Source: Actinobacteria bacterium OV320
Lineage (GTDB): Bacteria > Actinomycetota > Actinomycetes > Streptomycetales > Streptomycetaceae
DNA length: 64,000 bases
Direction of reading: 5' to 3'
Assembly: GCA_001298545.1 (NCBI GenBank)
Contig: LJCX01000028.1
Coordinates: forward strand, 372,001-436,000
Within the stretch, counting starts at the first letter, position 1, and each line of letters starts with the position of its first letter. The notes below the pieces were generated by a model. It was not told the origin of the DNA. It was given only the letters and a program-made list of their open reading frames with translations, and made no database searches. Below, one piece after another: positions 25,586 to 34,700 of this stretch. A program made the position numbers and the translations under genes.

Positions 25586-25753
25586 GCCGGCCGATGCCAG
25601 GGGCCCGGCGTTCCGCCCCGCGCGCCGGCCGCCCCCGCCCCCCCCCCCCCCGCGGGCCGGGCGGAGCCGGTCGGCGACGGCGACCTGCGGGGGGGGGCCC
25701 GCCGCGAGTACCGCAAGGCGGGCCGCCTGGTGCCGGGCGAAGCCAACTGGTAG
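25496..25753 (+). repeat. 168-bp imperfect repeat of the ATPase 3' end
   Basis: The segment starting gagccggtcggcgacggcg occurs at 25496 and again at 25664. Both copies are in frame and both end in TAG at the matching place. The left copy decays towards its right end and the right copy decays towards its left end, with A/T positions replaced by G or C, including a run of 14 C near 25638 and 9 G near 25690. This is the pattern of two unmerged low-quality contig ends rather than a biological duplication. Confidence 0.8.
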
Positions 25754-25774
25754 GCCGGCTGAACCCGTTGGCCA

Positions 25775-27154
25775 CTACTCCGCGCGCCACTTCTGGTTGG
25801 GCGTCCCCGAGCACGTCCACAGCTGGAGCTTGGTGCCGTTGCCGGTGCCGTTGTCCTTGGCGTCGATGCACTTGTCGGCCTGCGGGTTGACCAGGTCGCC
25901 GTACTGGCTCAGCACCCACTGCTGGGCCGGGTTGCCGGAGCAGTTGGCCACCTGGATGACGGCGCCGTCGTCCTTCGACCCCCAGGCGACGTCCATGCAC
26001 AGACCGAGCGCGCGCACGGTGCCGTCGCTCTTGAAGACCCACTTCTGATTGGCCGACCCGGCGCAGTCCCACAGCTGGAGCGGGGTGCCGTCCTTGCCCT
26101 TGCCGTTCTGGGCGCCGGTGATGTCGATGCACCGGTCCGAGGCCTGGCCGATGATCACGGCGCCGGGCACGGGAGCCGTCGTCTTCGTGCCGCCCGAGCC
26201 GCCGGATCCACTGCCGCTCCCGCTGCCCGACCCCGAGGAACCACCGGACGTGGAACCGCCGCTGCCGTCCTCCTGCGCGGCCGGGGCGGAGGACGTCTGC
26301 TGCTCGGGCAGCGGTGCGGCGGAGGCGTCCACCTTCGGCGCCGACGGCGCCGAGACGGACGGACTGGGCAGCGCGGTGCTGCCGGCCTCCGCGAGCTTCT
26401 CGCTGGCGCTGGTGTTGACCTGCGGCTTGTACGCCAGCCAGATCATCACGAAGGCGATCGCCAGGGCCATCGTCAGGCTGAGCGCCGTCGCCAGCCAGCG
26501 CGGCAGGAACCCGCGCTGCACGAACGTGCCGTCCACCGAGAGCGGCACCGCCCCCGACCGCTGCACGCTCAGCGCGTACGGCCGTTGCTCCTTCGAGCCG
26601 AACCAGATGATCTGGCGGGGGCGCAGTGTCGTGTCGACGAACACCGCCCGGCCCGGCTCGATCTGCACGCTGCCCGGCCGGAACTCGTACCCGAGGTGGT
26701 CGCCCATGTCGGTGCCCGTGACGGACGCCGTCAGCCGGGTGTTGCCGATGTTGTCGATCGCGAGCCGCGGCCGGCCGCGGAACCGCCCCTTCACCGTCGG
26801 CGGCACCAGTTCCGCGCGCACCTCGGTGAACGGCGTGATCGTCAGGTTCCCCTCGGGGACGGTCACCGCCTCCGGATGCTCGGTCGGCGTGATGCGCACC
26901 GCGTACGGGTTGGGGCCGGCCGTCGCGTCCGGGGTGCGCGGCGGGGCGAAGGTCAGCTCGACCGTGCCCGTCGTCCCCGGATACAACCGCAGCGTCTGCG
27001 GCTCCACCGCCGTCCAGGGTGCCACCGCGCCCACCGGCTCGAAGCGGTACTCGTCGACGACGTCACCGGTGTTGCGCACCCGCAGCCGGACGGTCGTCGT
27101 GCCGCCGGGGTCGACGGTCGCCGCGGCCGGTTCCAGAGAAGTCCACAGAGTCAC
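25775..27154 (-). CDS. Membrane protein with Ig-like N-terminus and C-terminal ricin-type lectin domain
   Basis: 459 residues. Residues 1-210 form two Ig-like beta-sandwiches (TVDPGGTTTVRLRVRNTGDV, then GTTGTVELTFAPPRTPD) and lack a signal peptide. One TM helix is at about 225-245 (LATALSLTMALAIAFVMIWL). A Ser/Gly/Pro linker with a long GS repeat leads to a beta-trefoil of three QxW repeats (NQKWVF, AQQWVLS, NQKWRAE). Topology predicts the Ig part inside and the lectin outside. It is antiparallel inside the CIS locus and paralogous to 27274-28692. Annotated relatives are called hydrolytic protein, but no catalytic motif is visible. Confidence 0.88.
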   Translation of the reverse strand: MTLWTSLEPAAATVDPGGTTTVRLRVRNTGDVVDEYRFEPVGAVAPWTAVEPQTLRLYPGTTGTVELTFAPPRTPDATAGPNPYAVRITPTEHPEAVTVPEGNLTITPFTEVRAELVPPTVKGRFRGRPRLAIDNIGNTRLTASVTGTDMGDHLGYEFRPGSVQIEPGRAVFVDTTLRPRQIIWFGSKEQRPYALSVQRSGAVPLSVDGTFVQRGFLPRWLATALSLTMALAIAFVMIWLAYKPQVNTSASEKLAEAGSTALPSPSVSAPSAPKVDASAAPLPEQQTSSAPAAQEDGSGGSTSGGSSGSGSGSGSGSGGSGGTKTTAPVPGAVIIGQASDRCIDITGAQNGKGKDGTPLQLWDCAGSANQKWVFKSDGTVRALGLCMDVAWGSKDDGAVIQVANCSGNPAQQWVLSQYGDLVNPQADKCIDAKDNGTGNGTKLQLWTCSGTPNQKWRAE

Positions 27155-27200
27155 CTGTCGACGCTATGCCGCGGGGCGAGGGCCCGTCAGGAGGCCGGGG

Positions 27201-27263
27201 GGCACGACCGCTGCCCGAAAGGGACGATCGGTCGTGCCCGTTCACCCGGTTTCGGACCGGGTG
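27201..27263 (-). terminator. Tandem hairpins downstream of the ChW-like membrane gene
   Basis: Two hairpins: cacccggt/accgggtg (27243-27263, 5-base loop), ten bases after the stop of the upstream minus-strand gene, then ggcacgaccg/cggtcgtgcc (27201-27238). They separate the two paralogous genes. Confidence 0.55.
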
Positions 27264-27273
27264 TCACCACGTG

Positions 27274-28692
27274 TCAGACGGTGAAGCGGACGGCCTCCAG
27301 CTGGAGCTTCTGTTCCATGGGGCTGCCGCCGTAGATCCAGTCACCGGCCTTGGTGCAGCCGTTCCCCAGCCAGCCCCGGTCCTTGACGTGCGCGTTCTGG
27401 CAGACGGAGCCCTCGATCGTCTTGATCGTGTAGCCCTCCATCGCCGCGACCGCCGGCTTGCTGGAGCCCATCCACATGTTGACGCCGTCGCCGGCCTTCG
27501 ACCACTTGTCGCCGGTCAGCCAGCCCCCGACCACATGGGCGGCGTTGCCCGTGACGCCGCCGGTCCTCGCCGTGGCGATGTTGAGGGCCTTGATGGGCAG
27601 GTTCTTGCCGGTCGTACCGGCGATGGCGCCGTCGCAGACCGGGTCCTGCCAGCCCTTGTCCGCCACATAGGCGCGGTAGCAGATGTGCCGCCCGTCGCTG
27701 CGTGCCGCGAGCTTGTTCACGGCGTCGGCCGCCGTCTCCTGCTTGGGCTTCACGGGAGCCTTCGACTCGGTCCCGCCGCCCCCGCCGCCCCCACCGCTGC
27801 CGCTGTCGGCCGGGGCCTGGCTGCTGGCGGGCGCCTCGACCACGACGGGGGCCGTCGGGGTGGGCACCAGGGCCGGGGCGCTGGGCGTGGCCGAGGGGCT
27901 GGGCGCGAGGGTGCTGACGCCGGCCTCCGCGAGCTTCTCGTTGGCACTGCTGTTGACCTGCGGCTTGTACGCCAGCCAGATCATCACGAAGGCGATCGCC
28001 AGGGCCATCGTCAGGCTGAGCGCCGTCGCCAGCCAGCGCGGCAGGAACCCGCGCTGCACGAAGGTGCCCTCCACCTCCAGCGCCTGCGCTCCCGACCGGC
28101 GCACCGCCAGGTTGTAGCGCTGCTCCTCCTTCGAGCCGAACCAGATGATCTGGCGCGGGCGCAGCGTCGTGTTCACGAACACCGCCCGGCCCGGCTCGAT
28201 CTGCACATTGGCCGGCTGGAGCTCGTACGCCAGCCGGTCGCCGTGGTCGCTGCCGCTCAGCGAGGCGGTGAGCTTGGTGTTGCCGATGTTGTCGATCGCG
28301 AGGCGCGGCCGGCCGCGGAACCGTCCCTTGACCGTCGGCGGCACCAGTTCCGCGCGCACCTCGGTGAACGGCGTGATCGTCAGGTTCCCCTCGGGGACGG
28401 TCACCGCCTCCGGATGCTCGGTCGGCGTGATGCGCACCGCGTACGGGTTGGGGCCGGCCGTCGCGTCCGGGGTGCGCGGCGGGGCGAAGGTCAGCTCGAC
28501 CGTGCCCGTCGTCCCCGGATACAACCGCAGGGTCTGCGGCTCCACCGTCGTCCAGGGTGCGGTCGGGCCGACCGGCTCGAAGCGGTACTCGTCGACGACG
28601 TCACCGGTGTTGCGCACCCGCAGCCGGACGGTCGCCCGGCTGCCGGGGTCGACGGTGACGGAGGCGGGTTCGAGGGATGTCCACAGGCTCAC
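27274..28692 (-). CDS. Membrane protein with Ig-like N-terminus and C-terminal ChW-like domain
   Basis: 472 residues. The first 250 residues, including the TM helix and PQVNSSANEKLAEAG, are almost identical to the neighbouring paralogue, in long stretches even at the DNA level. The linker is Pro/Ser/Ala-rich with an eight-Gly run. The exterior domain is different: CYRAYVADKGWQDPVCDG, GTTGKNLPIKALNIA and VKDRGWLGNGCTKAG fit the ChW repeat (conserved Gly-Trp) known from secreted clostridial surface proteins. It is divergent from the sheath gene. A cell-envelope-sensing or tethering role for the CIS is an inference. Confidence 0.85.
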   Translation of the reverse strand: MSLWTSLEPASVTVDPGSRATVRLRVRNTGDVVDEYRFEPVGPTAPWTTVEPQTLRLYPGTTGTVELTFAPPRTPDATAGPNPYAVRITPTEHPEAVTVPEGNLTITPFTEVRAELVPPTVKGRFRGRPRLAIDNIGNTKLTASLSGSDHGDRLAYELQPANVQIEPGRAVFVNTTLRPRQIIWFGSKEEQRYNLAVRRSGAQALEVEGTFVQRGFLPRWLATALSLTMALAIAFVMIWLAYKPQVNSSANEKLAEAGVSTLAPSPSATPSAPALVPTPTAPVVVEAPASSQAPADSGSGGGGGGGGTESKAPVKPKQETAADAVNKLAARSDGRHICYRAYVADKGWQDPVCDGAIAGTTGKNLPIKALNIATARTGGVTGNAAHVVGGWLTGDKWSKAGDGVNMWMGSSKPAVAAMEGYTIKTIEGSVCQNAHVKDRGWLGNGCTKAGDWIYGGSPMEQKLQLEAVRFTV

Positions 28693-29005
28693 GTGCCGAC
28701 GCTACGGGGAGGGCGGCGGGCGGGGTCAGAGGCGACGGGGCAGGGTGCGTGCCCTGCCGGGCCGCGACCGGCTGCCCGAGGGGACCCGACGGCCCGTCAC
28801 CGCCCCCGGAGCCGCCCCCGTGCTCCCGCCGGGGACCCCGGCGCACCGGGGGCGGCGACGGCGGCGCGGGCGGGGCCCGGCGGCCCGCGCTGCCCGGGAG
28901 GGCAACAGCCGTGCCCCGGACCGTGCACCGGAAGCCGTTTCGGCAGACGCGCTTCGCGCGTGACGGTGAAAGACGTCCTGACGCGTACCCCGAGGAGAGC
29001 ACAGC
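28693..29005. promoter_or_regulatory. Divergent promoter region of the sheath operon
   Basis: A 313-bp spacer between the minus-strand ChW-like gene and the sheath gene, with no credible gene. It must hold the promoter of the main CIS operon. Visible items are a palindrome acgcgc-ttc-gcgcgt (28947-28961) and the GAGGAGAGC ribosome site of the sheath gene. I see no clear -35/-10 pair. Confidence 0.5.
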
Positions 29006-30598
29006 ATGCCGTCCTACCTGTCGCCCGGCGTATACGTCGAGGAGGTGGCCAGCGGCTCCCGCCCGATCGAAGGGGTGGGCACCTCGGTGGCGGCCTTCGT
29101 CGGGCTCGCCCCGACCGGCCCCCTCAACGAGCCGACGCTGGTGACCAACTGGACCCAGTACGTGGCCGCGTTCGGTGACTTCACCGACGGCTACTACCTG
29201 GCGCACTCCGTCTACGGCTTCTTCAACAACGGTGGCTCGGCGGCGTACGTCGTCCGCGTCGGCGGTACCTCCGCGGGTGCCGCCGGAGACGCCAAGTCGC
29301 CCGCCGCGGTGTCCGGTTCCGGCTCCGCGCCGGCCGCCCTCCCGGCCGGTGAGCCCAAGCAGCTCGGCACGTTCACGGTGACGGCCGTGGCGCCGGGCGA
29401 GACCGGCGGCCCGCTGAGCGTCGAGGTCGCGGACGCGGAGGGCGAAGGCCCCGCCGAGCGCTTCAAGCTGATCGTCAAGGACGGCGACAAGGCCGTCGAG
29501 ACGTTCGACGTGTCGGCGAAGAAGGGCAACCGCTCCTACGTCGTCACCCAGGTCAAGGAACGCTCCAAGCTCATCACCGTGGCCGAGGCGGCGCCCGCCG
29601 CGCAGCTGGCCCGCCCGGACAACCAGACGGTCGCGCTGGCCGCCCCGCCCGCCGGCGCGCCGGCCGGTGCGGTCGAGGCCGCGCAGCCCGTCGGCCCGGC
29701 GCAGTACCTGGGCGACAGCTCCGACCGCACCGGCTTCGGTGGCCTGGAGGCCGTCGACGAGGTGTCCATGGTCGCGGTGCCCGACCTGATGGCCGCCTAC
29801 CAGCGCGGCGCGATCGACCTGGAGTCGGTCAAGGCCGTCCAGCTGGGCCTGATCGCCCACTGCGAGCTGATGGGCGACCGCGTCGCCATCATCGACCCGC
29901 CGCCCGGCCTGAACGCCCGTCAGATCCGGGTGTGGCGCCAGGAGACGGCAGGCTACGACTCCAAGTACGCGGCCCTGTACTACCCGTGGATCAAGTCCTT
30001 CGACCCGTCCGCCGGCAAGGCCCGGCTGATCCCGCCGAGCGGCCACGTGGCCGGCGTGTGGGCCCGCAACGACTCCGAGCGCGGCGTGCACAAGGCCCCC
30101 GCGAACGAGGTCGTGCGCGGCGCGGTGGACCTGGAGATCCAGATCACCCGTGGCGAGCAGGACCTGCTGAACCCGATCGGCGTGAACTGCATCCGGGCGT
30201 TCCCGGGCCGCGGCATCCGCATCTGGGGCGCCCGCACCCTCTCCTCCGACCCGGCCTGGCGCTACCTGAACGTCCGCCGGTACTTCAACTACCTGGAGGA
30301 GTCGATCCTGATCGGCACCCAGTGGGTGGTGTTCGAGCCGAACGACCACGCCCTGTGGGCCCGGATCCGACGCAACGTCTCGGCGTTCCTCGTGAACGAG
30401 TGGCGCGGGGGTGCGCTGTTCGGCGCCCGTCCCGAGGAGGCGTTCTACGTCAAGTGTGACGAGGAGTCCAACCCGCCGGAGTCGGTCGACCTCGGCCGTG
30501 TGATCTGCGAGATCGGCATCGCGCCGGTCAAGCCCGCCGAGTTCGTGATCTTCCGGCTGGCCCAGTTCTCCAGCGGCAATGGAGAGCTGGAGGAGTAG
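29006..30598 (+). CDS. cis2: Contractile sheath protein
   Basis: 530 residues, normal for CIS sheaths. It begins MPSYLSPGVYVEEVASGSRP, the classic sheath N-terminus, and has GTSVAAFVGLAPTGPLNEPT. The C-terminal half carries the conserved polymer core: CIRAFPGRGIRIWGARTLSS, YLNVRRYFNYLEESIL, LFGARPEEAFYVKCDEESNP and IAPVKPAEFVIFRL. Residues 85-215 form a variable surface insertion rich in Ala/Pro. It polymerises around the tube and contracts to drive it forward. A strong GAGGAG site precedes the ATG. Confidence 0.97.
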   Translation: MPSYLSPGVYVEEVASGSRPIEGVGTSVAAFVGLAPTGPLNEPTLVTNWTQYVAAFGDFTDGYYLAHSVYGFFNNGGSAAYVVRVGGTSAGAAGDAKSPAAVSGSGSAPAALPAGEPKQLGTFTVTAVAPGETGGPLSVEVADAEGEGPAERFKLIVKDGDKAVETFDVSAKKGNRSYVVTQVKERSKLITVAEAAPAAQLARPDNQTVALAAPPAGAPAGAVEAAQPVGPAQYLGDSSDRTGFGGLEAVDEVSMVAVPDLMAAYQRGAIDLESVKAVQLGLIAHCELMGDRVAIIDPPPGLNARQIRVWRQETAGYDSKYAALYYPWIKSFDPSAGKARLIPPSGHVAGVWARNDSERGVHKAPANEVVRGAVDLEIQITRGEQDLLNPIGVNCIRAFPGRGIRIWGARTLSSDPAWRYLNVRRYFNYLEESILIGTQWVVFEPNDHALWARIRRNVSAFLVNEWRGGALFGARPEEAFYVKCDEESNPPESVDLGRVICEIGIAPVKPAEFVIFRLAQFSSGNGELEE

Positions 30599-30659
30599 GC
30601 CGCGAGCAGGCCCTCCGCCGTCGTACCGCCCTCTTCACCACACTTAGAAGGAAAGTCAG

Positions 30660-31103
30660 ATGAGTCTCCAGCCGGGTGACGCCCTTACTTCACACAATTT
30701 CGGCCTCCAGATCGACGGCGTGATGGTCGAGTACCTCGCCGAGGTCAGCGGCCTCAGCCTCGAACAGGACGTCATCGAGTACCAGCAGGTCTCCGCGCAG
30801 GGCAAGCCCGTCACCAAGAAGCTGCCCGGTGTGAAGAAGGCGGGCACCTGCACGGTCGTGCGCGGTATGACCCAGTCCGCGGCGTTCAACCAGTGGATCA
30901 CCGAGTCGATCAACGGCGTGATGGGCACCGCCCGCAAGAACGCCACGATCATGGTGATGGACTACCAGAACAACCCGGTCAAGCGGTACAACATGCGCAA
31001 CGCCTGGTGCAGCAAGATCGACACCAGCTCGGTGAAGGCCGGCGAGGCCTCCGCGCTGACCGAGACCGTGACGATCACGTTCGAAGAACTGGTCATCGAG
31101 TAA
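30660..31103 (+). CDS. cis1: Inner tube protein
   Basis: 147 residues of the phage T4 gp19/Hcp-like tube family. Conserved blocks are FGLQIDGVMVEYLAEVSGLS, TKKLPGVKKAGTCTVVRGMT and AFNQWITESINGV, ending in the strand ETVTITFEELVIE. Hexamers stack into the inner tube. The gene has a strong AGAAGGAAAG site and follows the sheath gene after 61 bp. Its stop overlaps the next start (TAATG). Confidence 0.95.
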   Translation: MSLQPGDALTSHNFGLQIDGVMVEYLAEVSGLSLEQDVIEYQQVSAQGKPVTKKLPGVKKAGTCTVVRGMTQSAAFNQWITESINGVMGTARKNATIMVMDYQNNPVKRYNMRNAWCSKIDTSSVKAGEASALTETVTITFEELVIE

Positions 31104-31627
31104 TGCGGCGCACGGCTGTCCGGGCAGCGGCGGCGAGCGGGGAGCCGCAGGAGGCGCTCCCGGCCACCGCCGTGCCCGAGTCCGAATCCCTGTCCGGCGC
31201 CGCGTCCGCGTTCTCCACGCCGGGTGCGGCCGCCGCCCCGGCCCCCGCGCCGTACCGGCTCCAGACGGAGTTCCCCTTCGAGCTGCCGCGCGGGTACGTC
31301 GACGAGGCGGGCACGGTCCACCGCGACGGCGTGATGCGGCTGGCGACGGCGCGGGACGAACTGGTCCCGCTCCGCGACATCCGCGTCCAGGAGAACCCGG
31401 CGTACCTGTCGGTGGTGCTGTTGGGGCGGGTCATCACCCGCCTCGGCAGCCTCCCGCTGGTCCACGACGGCGTCGTGGAGAACATGTTCGCCTCCGACCT
31501 GGCGTTCCTCCAGGACTTCTACCGTCAGGTCAACGCCGAGGGGCACACCCGCGCCTCGGTGCAGTGCCCCCACTGCTCGGAGCCCTTCGAGGTGGAACTC
31601 GGCGGGAGCCGCCTGGGGGAATCGTGA
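31103..31627 (+). CDS. CIS structural or assembly protein with C-terminal Zn-knuckle
   Basis: 174 residues. The N-terminal 50 are disordered (Ala/Pro/Ser). The folded part starts YRLQTEFPFELPRGYVDEAG, has DGVMRLATARDELVPLRDIR and VVLLGRVITRLGSLP, and ends VQCPHCSEPFEVELGG, a CxxC pair that may bind zinc with a partner. Relatives with the same core occur between the tube and LysM genes in other CIS loci and are often labelled phage tail assembly protein. The TAATG overlap with the tube stop and the GTGA overlap with the next gene show tight coupling. Confidence 0.8.
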   Translation: MRRTAVRAAAASGEPQEALPATAVPESESLSGAASAFSTPGAAAAPAPAPYRLQTEFPFELPRGYVDEAGTVHRDGVMRLATARDELVPLRDIRVQENPAYLSVVLLGRVITRLGSLPLVHDGVVENMFASDLAFLQDFYRQVNAEGHTRASVQCPHCSEPFEVELGGSRLGES

Positions 31628-31782
31628 CGTACGCGACCGACCGGCTGCACGAGGAGATCGCGTACGTCGCCTACCACTTCCACTGGGGCCAGGACGAGAT
31701 CCTGGACCTGGAACACCACGACCGGCGCCGCTACGCCGACCAGATCGCGTCCCTGGTGACCCGGGGCCGGGCGGAGGGCTGA
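31624..31782 (+). CDS. DUF6760-like CIS peptide (52 aa)
   Basis: GTG start overlapping the previous stop (GTGA). The product MTYATDRLHEEIAYVAYHFH continues with WGQDEILDLEHHDRRRYADQ, a short helical peptide. It matches in size and position the small conserved peptide (Pvc6/DUF6760-type) of eCIS loci. The exact function is unknown; a role in assembly is inferred from conservation. Confidence 0.82.
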   Translation: MTYATDRLHEEIAYVAYHFHWGQDEILDLEHHDRRRYADQIASLVTRGRAEG

Positions 31783-31785
31783 GGC

Positions 31786-34700
31786 ATGGGGTTCCTGGAA
31801 CGGTTCCGGGGTGGCCGCGGGGGCGGACGCGGGGACGGCTCGGCCCCTTCGCCGGCCGGCACCACCACTACGCCGGCCGCCGCCACCTCCGCGTCGGCCA
31901 CCACCTCCGCGTCGACGACCGGCGGCGGTGGCGCACCGGTGAGCGACGCCGGTGCGGCGCCACGCGTCGTCGCGGCCGCCTGGCCGACGCTCCCGCCCAT
32001 CCAGCGCGCGGCGGCCGGGAGCACGTCTGGGGTCGCCGACGCCGGGTTCGGCGGCCGGCTGGCCACCTGGCAGAACCCCTCCTTCACCGGCGCCGGCTTC
32101 CACGCGGTGCTGGACGCGGCGCCGGGCGGCCTGATGAGCAGCCTGCGGACGGCCCCACCGGTCGCCGAACCCGAGCGGGTGGCCGCGCCGCCCCGGCCGA
32201 CCCCCCTTCAGCGTGCCGTTCCCGCGTCCTCGCCGGTCGCTCCCCGCCCGGCCTCGGCCGGTCCGGGCTCGACGGCCGGGCCGGGTGGGGCGAGTGCCTC
32301 AAGTGGGGCGAGTGCTAGCGGGGTTGCGGCTTCGGGTGCGGCGCCGCGCCCGTCCGGGTCGGCGGCTCCGGCTGCCTCCACGGCGCCCGTGGTGCCGTCC
32401 CGGCCGACGGAGCCGTCCGCTCCGGCCGCCTTCCCGGCGCGGGGCATCCGGGTGTCCCCGGCGAGCCCGGTCCCCTCGACGGGGCCGGCCCCGTTGACGA
32501 GGTCCGTGTCGGCGCCGGTACAGCGGCGCAGCCTGCCCGCCCGACCGGCGCCCCCGTCCGCCTCCCCGGCTTCGGCTTCGGCTTCGGCTTCGGCTTCCGG
32601 CGGCAGCGGTTCGGCTCAGGCGTCCGGGCGGGGTACGGAGACCGGCGGCGGAAGCCCGGCGAGCGGCAAGGAACCCGCTCCGGGTCCGCGAGGCGCCGCC
32701 AACCCGGTTGCACCGGCGGCGGGAAGCAACTCCGGTGCGGGGGAGCCCCGTACGGCCGCCCTCCCGCCCGTCGGGCTCCAGCGGGCGGTGCCCCGTCACG
32801 CGGGCTCGGCGCCCAGCGGCGCCCCGGTGCGGGTGCAGCGCGCGGTACCGGGCGCGGGTGGCACCGGTGCGACTGGCCCCGGTCCGTCGTCGGCGGGCGG
32901 CGTCACGCCCACCGCGCGGACCGGCCCGGCCCTGCCGCCCTCGGCGAAGTCGTCGTCCACGTCGGCCGGTTCGGGTCCCGCAGGCGCGTCGGGTCTCCCA
33001 GGTGCGTCGGGGGCGGCGGCCGCTCCGTCGGCCGGATCCGCCGGGTCCCCTTCGGCGAGCGCCGGTCACAGCGTGCAGCGTGCCGTTCCGGCGCGTACGG
33101 CGCCGTCCTCCTCCCCCGGTGGGACACCCGGGGGCACCGGCATGCGCTCCCCGGGCAGCGGCGCCGCCGCACCTCGGCCGGGCGGAACGGAACGTGGCCC
33201 GTCGCCGACGTCCACTCCGGGTCCGCCCCCGGCGACCCCTCCACGCTCCGCCCCGACCTCCTCGCCCTCCAGCACGGTCGCGCCGGTCACCGTGAGCAGA
33301 CGTGCCGCCACCGGCGCCAGCTCCACGCCCACCGCCGATGTCCCCACCGGGCCGTCGGCCGCCCGCGGTTCGGGTCCCGGATTCGGTTCCGGTTCCGCGG
33401 CCGGACGGATGCCCGGCTCCGGTTCGGTGTCATCCCCGGGCCCGGGCCCGGCCCCCGCTTCGGGCTCCCCTTCCACCTCCGCTTCACCCTCCGGTGCCGC
33501 TCCCGGTCCCGCGCGAGGATCCGCGCCTGCGCCGGGCTCCGGCCCGAGCAGCGGCCCCGGTTCGCCCGTGCGGCCCGGCTCGGCCTCCGGTGGCGGTGGT
33601 CGTACGGCGCCCCCCGGCGTGCAGCGGACGGCAGCGACTCAGGGCCCGGCCTCGGGCCCCACCGCGACCTCGCGTGACGGTGGCCGCACAGCGACGCCCG
33701 GCGTGCCACGCGCGACGGCACCGGCCTCGGCTTCCGGCACCGGTCCCGGCCACGGCCCCGGGCCGAGCGCGGCCTCCGGTGCGGGCCCCGTCCCGGCGCC
33801 CGGCCCCACCACGACCTCGCACGACGGTGGCCGCACGCCCGCCCCGAGCGTGCAACGCGCCGCGACGGCATCGTCCTCGACCCCCGGCCCGGCCTCGGGC
33901 CCCGCCTCGGTGCCCGGTCCCGCCTCGGGTTCCGGCGACGCCGGCCGCGCATCGACCCCCGGCGTGCAACGCGCCGCGACGGCACCGGCACCGGCCTCGG
34001 CACCGGTCTCGACGCCGTCCAGGCCGACGACCACATCCGCGCCCACATCCGCGCCCGCGCCCGCGCCCACGCCCGCCGGCCCTCGTTCGGCAGCCACCGG
34101 CGTGCAACGTGCCGTATCGGCCCCCGTTCCGGTCACCCCGCCCGCGCGACCCGCCCCGCAGGCTCCGGGTGGCGTGAGCGGTTCGGTGCCGGCGCACTCC
34201 GGACCGGCGCTTCCGGCGCGTTCTGCCGCCAACCCCCCGGCGCCCGCCGCAGGTTCCGCAACCACGCCCGCAGCTGTGTCCGTGCCCGCGCCCGCCTCCC
34301 CTTCCGCGACCAGCGTCCAGCGGGCCGCCTCCGGCGCGGCCGCCCCCCGTCGCGCGGGCCTCGGCGCCCCCACGAGCCTTCCCTCGGGCGGACCGGGCCC
34401 GGCCACGCCGCTCAGCCCGCCCGCGGCCTCGCCGACGCCCTCCGCGCCTCCGGCCCCCGTCGGCACGCCCTCCGCGGCCGCGGCCGCCCACGGCACCGGC
34501 GCCCCGGGTGCGCGGACCGAACCGCTGCCCCCGCTGCGACGCTCCACCCCGCTCGGCGCCCCCGTACAGCGTGCCGCCCTGCCGGTCACCGCCGCCGCGC
34601 AGCCCACGCAGCCCACGCCGCCCACGTCATCGCGCCCGGCGCTGGGCGCCCCCCTCTCCACCCGCCCCGCGGACGCAGCACCGTTGAAGGCACCGAGCGG

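Noticed and set aside
25586..25774. A small extra gene between the ATPase and the lectin-type gene
   Set aside because: The segment is the second copy of the ATPase end with homopolymer runs, best explained as a junction artefact.
28601..30349. Long minus-strand frame opposite the sheath gene
   Set aside because: Antisense shadow of a highly biased gene; it contains no domain and crosses the divergent promoter.
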